Of a stretch of DNA of 40,666 nt, positions 8,791-17,324 are shown one piece after another. The stretch lies in contig JAQGMS010000367.1 in assembly GCA_028292245.1 (NCBI GenBank), positions 1 through 40,666 on the forward strand, given 5' to 3'. The stretch is from Ramlibacter sp. (GTDB taxonomy: Bacteria; Pseudomonadota; Gammaproteobacteria; Burkholderiales; Burkholderiaceae_C). The notes beneath the pieces are model-generated. The model made no database searches. It saw nothing but the letters and a program-made list of their open reading frames with translations, and was not told where the DNA came from. Positions within the stretch are counted from its first letter, which is position 1. Every line of letters starts with the position of its first letter. A program made the translations under genes and the position numbers.

Positions 8791-8978
8791 TCTGGAGTTG
8801 ACCCCGTGTATTGGTTATTGAGGGCCGTGGCCAGGCGAATGAATGTGCGGGTCCCAACGATTCCATATCGAGCCTCGCTTGTTTTGCGTATCGATTGCTC
8901 CAGCCATACGGTCCCCTTTGGTGCTCTCCGTCCAGGCAGGGCGCTCGGCAGAGATTCTTATTTCACGTCAATTGAATC

Positions 8979-10000
8979 TTATTGTGGTGGTTGCTTTGTG
9001 TTGGCTTTCTGCTGGATCGCTTGGCATCGCGCCATCAGCGCTTCGAATGGCTCGGCGTCGTCGAGGAACAAGCTGTCATCGACCATGTGTTGATAGTCGG
9101 CAGCCAATTTGGCCAACGCGCCGTCATCAGGTACAAGCTGGAGTCCGCCTGCGACCGCTGCGTGATAGTCGATGGCATCACCGTGCGTGTTCTTTTCTGC
9201 AAAGAACACGCTCTTGTGATCGGCAACCGCGCGGGCGAGGGCTTTGTCCGCGATGGCTGCATCTACGAAGCCGGCGGCATCCAGTCGAGTCACGTCATGC
9301 CAGTGGCGCGCGAAGCGGTCACCGCCACGGAAGGCACCTTGTGCACAGAAAACGTGAATCGCCGTGGCCTTCTCCCAGAAGGTGCGTTCGGCGCGCATGA
9401 CCTGTGGTGTTGCGGTCGGAAACGCCACTCCCTGCAGATGCGCGGCCGCATCGCAGTGGATGGGGCGCGGTTCGCTGGGCTCGCCGGTGGAGCGGGCGCC
9501 GAACTCCAACATGACGGCGGGCGCGACATAGCCCGTGCCGGTGCCCACGGCGTGTAGCCGATGAACGCTTTGTCGCCCTCGGCTCGCACGGTTGCCGGTA
9601 GGCCGTGCTGTTCAAGATCGAGCTTGAGACTTGGCACGATCGCGGCGCCGACCCATTCCGAGAGGCGCGCACGTATCTCTTTGGTCCATTTCTTCTCCTG
9701 GCTCTTGCTGGCGGGCAGCGGCGCATCCGCATCGCCCACCAGATCACCGGCGATAGTGCGGATGTCATAGGTCAGGTCCACGTCTTCAGAGAAGCGCCGG
9801 ATGACACCGTAGGCTTTCGACAAGGACGTGCCGCCCTTGAATACCAAGTGCTCCGCGTATGGGCCGGCAAAGAGGTGTCGCAGCGACCAGACCACCCAGA
9901 TGTCTTTTTCCAGTAGATGGGGGAGCAGGCCCGATGTGTCAGCTGCGGCGTTGAGCGCGTCCAGGCGTTCGGCGGTGGAGAGCTGGAAGAACTCAGCCAT
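8979..10000 (-). pseudogene. AbiEii-like nucleotidyltransferase toxin with one frameshift
   Basis: The gene begins at the ATG at 10000, overlapping the antitoxin-like gene by 8 bp. The N-terminal half has LLEKDIWVVWSL and the nucleotidyltransferase core VFKGGTSLSKAYG followed by RRFSEDVDLTYD, where SEDVD is the metal-binding DxD motif. After AFIGYTP near 9550 the frame is lost. A missing single base restores GTGTGYVAPAVMLEFGARS and the AbiEii C-terminal domain to the stop at 8979. AbiEii toxins transfer nucleotides to targets such as tRNA and cause growth arrest. With the break, only the catalytic half would be made. A sequencing error would restore a normal protein of about 340 residues. Confidence 0.8.
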
Positions 10001-10589
10001 GGTTCACTAGGGCGCTGACCTCTTGGGCCATCCACGTCGGTAGGCGCGACCGTGCCGACGCGACTTCCTTCAGCTCGGATGCGGGCAGTTTGGCGCGCAG
10101 TTTCTGGATCGCTTCGCCGGCCTTTTCCGGACCCAGCCAAGCCAGCGCACGCACCACCTCACCTGCAACTCGCCCGGGAAAGATCAGTTGCCAAATCGGC
10201 GCGTGTCGGAACTCAACCATTTGTGCGCCCAACTTCAAGCGGCGACTGCGGCCGGACGTGAGATAGACCGCCCGCATCGGCACCTGTGTGGTCAGGCCCA
10301 GCGCGTTGGCGGCGGCGGCGCCGTGCGACACGATGATTTCCCCACGCTGATTCGCCAAGCCCTCGACCATCTTGACGGCCGAAGGCGCGCGGGTGCCAAA
10401 GCGGCTTTCGACGGGCAGGACATAGATGCCGCGGCCGGCGCGCAGCAGGGTGCCACGCTGCACCAGGCGGGACAGTACTTGGTCTACGGCTGCGCGGCTG
10501 CCCAAGTGCAACAGTTCTTTGGCGACCAAAGGCGTGCCTTCCGGCAATCCGGCGGCGTGCTCAAGGACTTGTTTGGCGAGGGTTAGCAT
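9993..10589 (-). CDS. AbiEi-like antitoxin / DUF6088-type regulator
   Basis: 198 residues from an ATG with GGAG upstream. The first 70 residues form a winged helix (AVDQVLSRLVQRGTLLRAGRGIYVLP). The remainder (IIVSHGAAAANALGLTTQVP, VYLTSGRSRRLKLG) is the domain typical of the DUF6088/AbiEi-like partners of AbiEii toxins. Such proteins repress their own operon and antagonise the toxin. It is intact and translationally coupled to the frameshifted toxin, so the antitoxin may outlive its toxin here. A good promoter lies just upstream. Confidence 0.8.
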   Translation of the reverse strand: MLTLAKQVLEHAAGLPEGTPLVAKELLHLGSRAAVDQVLSRLVQRGTLLRAGRGIYVLPVESRFGTRAPSAVKMVEGLANQRGEIIVSHGAAAANALGLTTQVPMRAVYLTSGRSRRLKLGAQMVEFRHAPIWQLIFPGRVAGEVVRALAWLGPEKAGEAIQKLRAKLPASELKEVASARSRLPTWMAQEVSALVNHG

Positions 10590-10612
10590 GGCGATAGCTC
10601 CAGAGTGGTAGA

Positions 10613-10641
10613 AGTATAGCGAGATTTCTGACAGTTCTCAA
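10613..10641 (-). promoter_or_regulatory. Sigma-70-type promoter for the AbiE-like operon
   Basis: On the minus strand TTGAGA (10641-10636) and TATACT (10618-10613) are separated by exactly 17 bp. Each hexamer has one mismatch to consensus. The ATG of the antitoxin-like gene follows about 24 bp downstream. Confidence 0.65.
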
Positions 10642-10734
10642 GCTGTAAAGGCTTGCCGGACGGCGTGCCGTGGCTCGGTCCGAAGCGATTTGGCGCGGAG
10701 AGCTTGCAGCCTGCGGTTGTTGTGGTGAGAGGGC

Positions 10735-11095
10735 GCGCTGACACTCACCACACGGGCAAATACAAGCGCCCGTATCTGTTCGTGATGACGCTCAAGTATT
10801 CCGGCAAGAGCGTCCGCAAGGTGGTGTGGAAGACCGACCAGCAGATCTGGGCGCAACTGCATGAGCAGGCCTGGCGAGCGTTCGGCGGCTGCACCCAATA
10901 CGTCGTGCTCGACAACCTCAAAGAGGGCGTGATCCACCCCGATCTCTACGCCCCGGAATTGAACCCGGTGTATAGCGCCATGCTGGCGCATTACGCAGAA
11001 GTCCCACCCGTCCCGCCGCAAGGGTAGGGGAGTGACCCGGCCACGGGGGGAGGAGTTTGAGGTGGCCGCCGGGGGGGCACGTGGAATGGGAGTAG
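10735..11095 (+). mobile_element. IS21-family remnant (istA fragment plus probable right end)
   Basis: The frame to 11027 encodes a piece of IstA transposase: HTGKYKRPYLFVMTLKYSGK, then RKVVWKTDQQIW, HEQAWRAFGGCTQYVVLDNL and LNPVYSAMLAHY, a stretch of the rve (integrase core) domain. The N-terminal half, the rest of the core and istB are missing. Noncoding sequence from 11028 to about 11095 (AGGTGGCCGCCGGGGGGGCAC) resembles the right-hand tail of such elements. The remnant sits exactly where a SIR2-like gene is cut off, so the insertion and later deletion probably caused that truncation. The outer boundaries are approximate. Confidence 0.75.
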
Positions 11096-11267
11096 TTTGA
11101 AATATTCCGCCCGCAAGGAAGGAATCGAGAATCAGCTCGCTTAACTGATGGGTTATTGGGACGTGAGGAACTGAGACTCCGGCGCCGAGTACATAGAATG
11201 CGCCGCGGGTTGAAAATGACCGCGACAACTCTTCTAAGGACGCGAGCCGGATAACGTAGGTAGCCAA
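11096..11267 (-). pseudogene. SIR2-like domain protein, N-terminal stub
   Basis: Only about 57 residues remain, from a TTG at 11267. They read LASLEELSRSFSTRGAF and then YVLGAGVSVPHVPITHQL, the GAGxS nucleotide-binding loop and following helix of bacterial SIR2-like defence proteins, which consume NAD+. After SFLAGGIFQTT the coding sense runs into IS21-type sequence. It lies on the same strand as, and 160 bp downstream of, the pAgo-associated nuclease gene, so it was probably the third gene of that operon. SIR2 effectors are well-known partners of Argonautes. The catalytic His region is lost, so the stub is inactive. The family call rests on a short segment. Confidence 0.6.
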
Positions 11268-11427
11268 TCGTCATGCCTACACGTCAAGCAAACGCCAAAG
11301 TGATGGGAGACATGTCTTATCTGCGCGTTTGAGCGAATGCGTACGAATGACTGGAAGTTGTAGAGACGAAGTGTTTTGAGTTTCAGGAGGGAAAGCCGAG
11401 TTGGAAGATTGCGATTCGACGATAAAG

Positions 11428-12588
11428 CTAAAAGTCCATTGTTGATGGGGCGCTAATCACGACACAACCGTCTATGCCATCCAGCTTCAGCACACCTTCT
11501 TTGAACTTCGGATGCTCCTGCGTTGCACGTGTGCAATCCCACAAGAAACTGATGATCTGCGCATCCTTGTACTTGGGGTCGGCGCGATAGAGAGAGGCGT
11601 CCTCAGCGATCTCGCCGATCAGGGTTGAAAAGGACTTCTTTGTTTCCTTTCTGTACTTGACCTCGATGATTGTGTTCAAGGTCGGTAGGTACAGATCCAT
11701 GCGCGGGGTCTTCTGCCCGACCGGCTGCAGATACACTTCATCGGCAATGTCGTTAAAGATGGGCGCCAGCATTAGATAGAGCAGGTTCTGCACATGGTAT
11801 TCGTTGTCCACTCGCCACTTGACCGGCTCGGCACCTTTAGTGCGTCCGGCCTGTTCCCATGTCCACCGTTTCAGTCCAACGGGAATATGTTCAAGAAACT
11901 CCAGAAGCTCATTGAGCGTCCAGCCCTTCGGTGGCACGATTGCGACATCTTGATTGACCTGATCGAAGACGTACAACATCAAGCTCAAGAGCGCCGTCGA
12001 AGCATCACCGCGCGCCTGCGCGCGAAATTCACCCATGAAGCGGCTGATCAAAGCCTGGCGAAGCTGGTGGTCGTCAATGCGCCTGATTTCTCGATAGTGA
12101 AAGAACAGCGGAATGCAGGCGGATGTATAGACTGCCGCTTCCCCTTGACTGATATACGCCGAGACATCCTTCTCAATGGGATTGAGATGATCGCCAGTAG
12201 TCTGCAGAGCAATAAATCCAGAAACCCAATGCTTGTACTCGGTTGCAATTCGGCTGTCGTTCGTTCGCTCGACTAACCATTTCACAGCGATCACCCCGAA
12301 AACATCGGATACCCAGGGTCTAGGCGTCGAGTCGATTTTGGACGCCTGTCCAAGAAGGCGAGAGAGATCCTGAAGAGACACGGCTTCTTCCGGGACATTT
12401 AGGCCAGAGATCGCACAGCGTTGGTACAAGGAAAGCTTGGAGAATTCGAACGAAGGGCCGCCGTCTACCGGCAGTCCGAGGAAACGCAAGAAGGAGGATT
12501 TGAAGGGGTCCGCCCGTGCGTTCTCGATCACTTTTCCAAAAAGGTGATCGCGCAACTGGTAAGCGTTTTCCTTTTCTATAGGAACCAT
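11428..12588 (-). CDS. PD-(D/E)XK nuclease associated with Argonaute
   Basis: 386 residues from the ATG at 12588, overlapping the end of the pAgo gene by 13 bp, so the two are translationally coupled; no separate ribosome site is seen. The C-terminal third has the restriction-endonuclease fold signature: helix NEYHVQNLLYLML, then D298 in PRMDLYL and E309/K311 in IIEVKYRK. The first 250 residues are helical, with no motif I recognise. Long-B pAgos are known to pair with nuclease effectors (bAgaN in published BPAN systems) that degrade DNA and cause abortive infection once the pAgo senses its target. I infer that role here; homology to those particular nucleases is not proven. Confidence 0.8.
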   Translation of the reverse strand: MVPIEKENAYQLRDHLFGKVIENARADPFKSSFLRFLGLPVDGGPSFEFSKLSLYQRCAISGLNVPEEAVSLQDLSRLLGQASKIDSTPRPWVSDVFGVIAVKWLVERTNDSRIATEYKHWVSGFIALQTTGDHLNPIEKDVSAYISQGEAAVYTSACIPLFFHYREIRRIDDHQLRQALISRFMGEFRAQARGDASTALLSLMLYVFDQVNQDVAIVPPKGWTLNELLEFLEHIPVGLKRWTWEQAGRTKGAEPVKWRVDNEYHVQNLLYLMLAPIFNDIADEVYLQPVGQKTPRMDLYLPTLNTIIEVKYRKETKKSFSTLIGEIAEDASLYRADPKYKDAQIISFLWDCTRATQEHPKFKEGVLKLDGIDGCVVISAPSTMDF

Positions 12589-14789
12589 TGGGATTGTCCG
12601 ATCTTCCCGATCATGACCGAATCATTCCAGCCGGGAAGCTGATTCAGCCATCCGAGGTTCCTGGCGATCAGATCGGAGTAACTGATCGTGACCGGCATCG
12701 GGTTCGGGAAATAGCTGCGCCAGGAATGTGAGGCAAAGCTGTAAAGCTGGGCACTCAGATACTTGATGTCCTTGAACGTCGAGTCCCTGTGCACGTCCAC
12801 GATCAAGCCTCGGGGATGGCCATCGGTGTCCTGCCGCAGTTCGCGCTGCCCGATCAGATACACGAGCATCTCGCTCTTGGAGAGCTTCAGCGTTTTCCCA
12901 CGTTGCGGTGCCAAGCGGCCTTTCTGCGCGCCGGTGGTTGCGGTATCGAACATGTGCAGTCCGTGATCTTCGGAGATCTTCAGAAATGCATATTCGATCT
13001 GGTACTCGCGATACTTGTCGATGACGGCGCGGACGGCCTCGATCTCTTCCTTGTTGAACTTCTTGACCTGCGCGTGGAATACCAGGCGGATGGTGTCGCC
13101 CTTCTGCCAGTTCATCCGCTTCTGGATCTTCTCTATCGTCTCACTCAGAACCGCCGTCAACGCTTCGCAGTAGGCCTCGGGGACGACGGCCTTCGATGTA
13201 TTCGACACAATGTAACTACCGTCTCCGGAGAACACAGTCGTAATGCCCATGATTCGCTGATTGTCTGCGCCGCGTTCCTGCCCGATATTGGCGCTACCGA
13301 TGCCGATGACCAGTTCGTGGGAAAGGGTCGGCGAGGATTTGAGCAGCCAGGGCACGCCGCCTGTTTTCGCGTAACAGGCCAAGGCCATGTTGTTAAGTGA
13401 GTATCCAAGCGAAATGTCTGACTGCCCCAGGAGCTCCATCGTGAAATCCTGGACAGGGACCTGATGGAGGAAAAACAGGCTCTTTCCCACGTAGTACGGG
13501 TTTTCCGCCACCTTGAGCTTTTTGAAGGACTGCCGCACCTGAACCAGCGCAAGATCCCAGCGCCCACCGTCATCCGCCTTCTTTCGAATAGCGGATTCGA
13601 TGGCGGTCTTATACGCCGCCACGCTGTCTGTGGCAGTGGTGAAAACCTCGACACGGCTGGTCCCTAGGGAGAATTTGCTTTCGAGACCGCCTTTGAAGTA
13701 CTTGCTCGAGGAAATCCCCTTGAGGAGCTTGCGGACGAATTGCTCTACGCGCCCTTTGTCCTGCTGAGCGCAGATCACGCAGATCGACGGATCGTTACGA
13801 TCGAACGTGCGCTTCGTATAGGGGCCGTACTGGGTGAGCCCCTTTTCGGTCCAATCGGCTTCTCCGTTGTCGTTGAACACGAATACCGGCCTCGGCATCT
13901 GATCGCATTGGGCCTGGATATCCGGAGCTTCGTCGATTTCGATTCGCGTCCCATCGATCATGGGAATGGTCTTCGATTGAAAGTACTTCTTCAGCGTTTC
14001 GATGCGTTCTTTCTTGTTCACCCCACCATTGAAGACCGATACGGTCTGCCTGATGCGTTCAACGATTGCGTCTTTCTTCGCGCCGTGCGTGTGAACGATG
14101 TAGTCGTCAAAGTTCGTACGGCTCGCCTCCAGATACGCGTCTTTGGCTTGGATCTGTTGAACCTGGCCGTCGCGGCGTGTAACGTGCAGCGTCTCGCCCT
14201 TCAGCGATGCTACTGATCCAAAACGTTTCCTGTAACCGTCTTGCTCTTCGGTGACGACATACCGGCCTAAGATGTTGAAACCCTTCTCGACGAAGTACAG
14301 GCAAGACTCCCTCAGTACCTTGCGCGTGCTGCAGTCGATGAGCAGGAATGGCTGCCCCTGAATGAAGCGCGTATCTATCGAGTACTTGGCGCAGATCTGG
14401 AAGGGATATGCATTTCCGAGTAGGGAAGCCAGCAGGTTGTCTTCGGGCTTTGCGCTGACCAGTTCGATTGGCTTGAAGCCAAGAGGACGGCGGCCAAGGC
14501 CGGCGAGATGCCGCGTCAAACCGTCCTTTACGAGGAAACAGAAGACGCCCAGGTTGTCTTGCAGGGCTAATGTTTCGGGAGAACCTGAAACGGGAAACCT
14601 CCCGTCACTACCGAAGATGCGGACGTTTTCGCCTTGGCGACGAAAAGCATGGGTTGCCCGATGTTGGGAGCGCAGGCTGTCCAGGCTCTCCTTGTCGTAG
14701 GGAATCCGACAGGTTTCAAGGCTGCGATTGGGAATCCGCAGCGGGAACGCATTCAGATTGATCGGCAACCTGCCCCCCTCGTATCGCAA
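12576..14789 (-). CDS. Long prokaryotic Argonaute, catalytically inactive
   Basis: 737 residues, the size of a full N-PAZ-MID-PIWI pAgo. The start is the TTG at 14789 after GGGGAAAA; an in-frame stop lies just upstream. The MID pocket for a 5'-phosphorylated guide looks intact: Y432-x3-K436, Q443 in HQVPVQ and K475 in ACYAKTGG. PIWI begins near HELVIGIG, where the first catalytic Asp is Gly (G498). The third Asp site reads VFHAQVKKF (near 571-573), with no Asp. The nuclease tetrad is therefore gone, as in long-B pAgos that bind a guide and target and hand over to a partner effector. The partner here is the downstream PD-(D/E)XK nuclease. A nucleic-acid sensor acting in the cytoplasm, probably against plasmids or phage, is inferred. 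Confidence 0.88.
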   Translation of the reverse strand: MRYEGGRLPINLNAFPLRIPNRSLETCRIPYDKESLDSLRSQHRATHAFRRQGENVRIFGSDGRFPVSGSPETLALQDNLGVFCFLVKDGLTRHLAGLGRRPLGFKPIELVSAKPEDNLLASLLGNAYPFQICAKYSIDTRFIQGQPFLLIDCSTRKVLRESCLYFVEKGFNILGRYVVTEEQDGYRKRFGSVASLKGETLHVTRRDGQVQQIQAKDAYLEASRTNFDDYIVHTHGAKKDAIVERIRQTVSVFNGGVNKKERIETLKKYFQSKTIPMIDGTRIEIDEAPDIQAQCDQMPRPVFVFNDNGEADWTEKGLTQYGPYTKRTFDRNDPSICVICAQQDKGRVEQFVRKLLKGISSSKYFKGGLESKFSLGTSRVEVFTTATDSVAAYKTAIESAIRKKADDGGRWDLALVQVRQSFKKLKVAENPYYVGKSLFFLHQVPVQDFTMELLGQSDISLGYSLNNMALACYAKTGGVPWLLKSSPTLSHELVIGIGSANIGQERGADNQRIMGITTVFSGDGSYIVSNTSKAVVPEAYCEALTAVLSETIEKIQKRMNWQKGDTIRLVFHAQVKKFNKEEIEAVRAVIDKYREYQIEYAFLKISEDHGLHMFDTATTGAQKGRLAPQRGKTLKLSKSEMLVYLIGQRELRQDTDGHPRGLIVDVHRDSTFKDIKYLSAQLYSFASHSWRSYFPNPMPVTISYSDLIARNLGWLNQLPGWNDSVMIGKIGQSQWFL

Positions 14790-14914
14790 TTTTCCCCAGC
14801 ACGGTGACTAAGCGTCTGGATTACGCCGTACCGAGAATTTCTGAACCCCAACCGCCTCGATTTTCCTTCCTGTAATGCCCCTGGAGCCGGCCGCAGCTCG
14901 ATAGGGGAAACGTC

Positions 14915-14944
14915 TTGCCCATATATTATGCTTTATCGTAAGAT
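14915..14944 (+). promoter_or_regulatory. Possible promoter for the WYL-Wadjet operon
   Basis: TTGCCC (14915-14920) and TAAGAT (14939-14944) are spaced 18 bp, each with about two mismatches to consensus. It overlaps the pAgo promoter on the other strand, so the two would compete. Start of transcription would be about 20 bp before the WYL GTG. Confidence 0.4.
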
Positions 14945-14951
14945 ATGGCAA
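14923..14951 (-). promoter_or_regulatory. Sigma-70-type promoter for the pAgo operon
   Basis: On the minus strand TTGCCA (14951-14946) is followed after exactly 17 bp by TAATAT (14928-14923), close to consensus. The leader to the pAgo TTG start would be about 125 nt. The spacer contains CGTAAG/CTTACG, half of the palindrome described next. Confidence 0.65.
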
Positions 14952-14953
14952 TT

Positions 14954-14964
14954 CGTAACTTACG
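14954..14964. promoter_or_regulatory. Perfect palindrome, candidate WYL-regulator operator
   Basis: CGTAA-C-TTACG lies next to the pAgo -35 element and 10 bp before the WYL start. A related half-site, CGTAAG, lies at 14937-14942 inside the pAgo promoter spacer. Binding of a dimeric regulator here could control both divergent operons. Confidence 0.5.
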
Positions 14965-14973
14965 GTTACCCAT

Positions 14974-15840
14974 GTGATTCGCAAAGGCGACCTACAGGAA
15001 CAGCGACTAGCGTTGCTGGCTTCGATACTTTTATGGGAGGGGCGGCTTAACAACGGCCGCCTGCGGGAGCTGTTCGAGCTCAGCAGCGTACGTGCAAGTG
15101 AGTGGATTCGAGAATTCCGTGAAAAGCATCCCGGTTGGATGGACTGGGATAGCAAAACCCGGAGCTATCACGCGACGTCCGAGGTCTACCGAACCGGCCC
15201 GAACGCCGACGCGCGAAAGCAGAGCAATGCGGCCTCGCTCTCGCAGTACCTAGCCCTGGTCGGGGTACCTCACATCATTTCCGACCCGTCACCCGGCCGC
15301 GCGATCTGGGCGGCGTTCCCAGAACTGTCGGTCCCGTCCCCGCGCGTTTTTGCTCTTCTGTCGGAAGCCATACGGGTTCGCCGCGCGTTGCAGATCACTT
15401 ATCGGTCGATGCGGGAGCCTTCACCCCATCAGAGGGCAATTTCGCCCCACAGCCTGATTCGAGCGGGTCGACGATGGCATGTACGCGCCTTCTGTTCGAC
15501 CAATCAGGATTTCCGCGACTACGCGCTAGGCCGGATCGAAAGCGCGAAGCTTCTGGATTCCCCGGCCGAGCGGCTTGACCAGGATGACGAGGCGTGGATG
15601 GCCAAGGTGCGCGTGAGGCTCGTTGCTCATCCTAAGTTGACGCCGGACCAGGAATCGCTGATCCGCTTTGAGTACTTCAACAATACCGCGGCACGAGTTG
15701 ATACCTGCCGCGGCGCGTTGGTTAGTTACTTCATCCAGGACGTCAGGGCTGCCACCGATATCAAGACGCAGCAGCCACCGGAGTACCAGTTGGCCGTCGC
15801 CAATATCGAGGAGGTTCGACCATGGCTGTTTCCGGGTTGA
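14974..15840 (+). CDS. WYL-domain transcriptional regulator (BrxR/CapW-like)
   Basis: 288 residues from a GTG with no visible Shine-Dalgarno, perhaps a near-leaderless start. The N-terminal winged helix (residues about 10-60: NGRLRELFELSSVRASEWIR) is followed by the WYL domain (LQITYRSM, ISPHSLIRAGRRWHVRAF, FRDYALGRIESAKLL) and a C-terminal WCX-like extension. Proteins of this build repress defence loci and may be released by a nucleic-acid or nucleotide ligand. It lies divergent from the pAgo gene and overlaps jetA by 19 bp. I infer that it controls both operons. It is clearly related to the regulator at 30530, which heads the BREX locus. Confidence 0.85.
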   Translation: MIRKGDLQEQRLALLASILLWEGRLNNGRLRELFELSSVRASEWIREFREKHPGWMDWDSKTRSYHATSEVYRTGPNADARKQSNAASLSQYLALVGVPHIISDPSPGRAIWAAFPELSVPSPRVFALLSEAIRVRRALQITYRSMREPSPHQRAISPHSLIRAGRRWHVRAFCSTNQDFRDYALGRIESAKLLDSPAERLDQDDEAWMAKVRVRLVAHPKLTPDQESLIRFEYFNNTAARVDTCRGALVSYFIQDVRAATDIKTQQPPEYQLAVANIEEVRPWLFPG

Positions 15841-17324
15841 TCACAACTGCCTCTTCGAACCTTCCCGGCCGAATGGCGGCGAAGCTGCTGTTCGAGCGAC
15901 TGCCGGACCGCTTGTTCGCGCCGCTGGCCGCGCCGAATCGTCGCCAGTATTGGGCGCTGCTTTGCCGTCTGCACGCAAAGCGATTTGGCCCGGACGCGCC
16001 TCTTCCGCCCAGCCATGGATTCGCCGTCCGCGAAATCATGCAGGACATCGAGGACGAACTCGTCACACAGGACTCATGGGAGACCCACGACGGTTCCGCG
16101 CCTGATACACCGCTTGGTATCCGGGCGAACACCGTCTTCCACCAATTGTTGGAAGCCGGCTGGTTCCGGCTCGAGCGCCACGGCATGGAGAAGAAACTCA
16201 CCATGCGCCCGACGGTGAGTCAGTTTCTGACGCTGCTGGTGTCCTTCGCGGAGATTGGACCGGTATTCGTCTCCGGAAAGATCCGCTCCATCGAGCTCAA
16301 CATTCAGCAGGTCATGGAGGGCAAGGCCGAAGGTGACACCCTTGTCGAGACGGCGGAGCAGGCCCGCAATCTTCTGGAGCATGTCAGAAATACGGGCACC
16401 AATATCCGGGACATCATGGAATCGCTGAGTGCCGAGATCACCACAGCACAGTATGTCCAGAGGTTTTTCAGCGACTACATAGAGAAGGTTTTCATCGGCG
16501 ACTATCGGGAGCTGCGCACCCGGGAACATCCGCTATCTCGCCGGCCGCAGATCCTGCGAGCGGTCGAGGATTTGTACAGCACAGATCACCACAGGACCAG
16601 GCTGATCGCTTGGTACGAAGCAAAGCGATGCGCGGGCGACCGGCATAGGGCTGAGCAGCTCTTCGAGCGGGACATCCAGCGGCTATTCGATCTGCGACGC
16701 ATTGACGAGTACCTGGACCGGCTCGATGACGAGATCCGCCGTGCCAATCGTCGGGCATTGGCGTTCCTCGACTACCGCCTGCGATCCCTTCGCCCGGTCG
16801 ACCACATGGTCAGTCGAGCAATCGCTGCGGTACTGGGCGGCCAGCCGCCGACGCTCGGCGATCCGTTCCCGGCGGGAGAAATGGTAAGCGGCGGTTATCT
16901 TGCCGAGCCTCGCAAGCTTACCGAACGGTCGGCGCCGTCAAACCTGCGCCGGCAGATCCCTTCCGAAGCTCAGTTGGCGAAGGCGCGCCTCATGCTGCGG
17001 GCGCGGGAGGTTCGGTCGATTACTCCGCCGAAACTGACTGAATACGTGTATCGGCAACTCAACGGCCAGAAGAGCCTTGAAAGCGGGGATTTGGCTTGTG
17101 AGTCCATTGCGGATGTCCGCAGCTATCAGACCTTGTCCACAGTCGGCTTGGCGATGGATTCCGACAGCCGCCGTTTGCACCTTGCGGCGATGACCGTGGC
17201 CAGGGGATTTCGGGTCCAGCTTCATGACGGGCTCGAAGCCGCAGGGACGAGCCTCTCAGGCAGACCATTCTCTGTCGTCCCCCGAGCGGCGGCCGGCGGC
17301 GGGCGAGGGGGGCAAAAACCATGA
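15822..17324 (+). CDS. jetA: Wadjet subunit JetA (MukF/kleisin-like)
   Basis: 500 residues from an ATG with a strong GAGGAGG site. The start LLFERLPDRLFAPLAAPNRRQYWALL matches the JetA family formerly called DUF5716. The N-terminal part is winged-helix-like (HQLLEAGWFRLERHGMEKKL), the middle is helical (residues about 150-330) and a long C-terminal helical region follows. In Wadjet, JetA is the kleisin that bridges the two JetC heads and recruits JetB, in a complex that extrudes loops on small circular plasmids and has them cut by JetD. It overlaps jetB by 4 bp (ATGA). The DUF5716 type suggests a type III-like Wadjet, tentatively. The C-terminal tail is low in complexity (RAAAGGGRGG). Confidence 0.85.
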   Translation: MAVSGLITTASSNLPGRMAAKLLFERLPDRLFAPLAAPNRRQYWALLCRLHAKRFGPDAPLPPSHGFAVREIMQDIEDELVTQDSWETHDGSAPDTPLGIRANTVFHQLLEAGWFRLERHGMEKKLTMRPTVSQFLTLLVSFAEIGPVFVSGKIRSIELNIQQVMEGKAEGDTLVETAEQARNLLEHVRNTGTNIRDIMESLSAEITTAQYVQRFFSDYIEKVFIGDYRELRTREHPLSRRPQILRAVEDLYSTDHHRTRLIAWYEAKRCAGDRHRAEQLFERDIQRLFDLRRIDEYLDRLDDEIRRANRRALAFLDYRLRSLRPVDHMVSRAIAAVLGGQPPTLGDPFPAGEMVSGGYLAEPRKLTERSAPSNLRRQIPSEAQLAKARLMLRAREVRSITPPKLTEYVYRQLNGQKSLESGDLACESIADVRSYQTLSTVGLAMDSDSRRLHLAAMTVARGFRVQLHDGLEAAGTSLSGRPFSVVPRAAAGGGRGGQKP

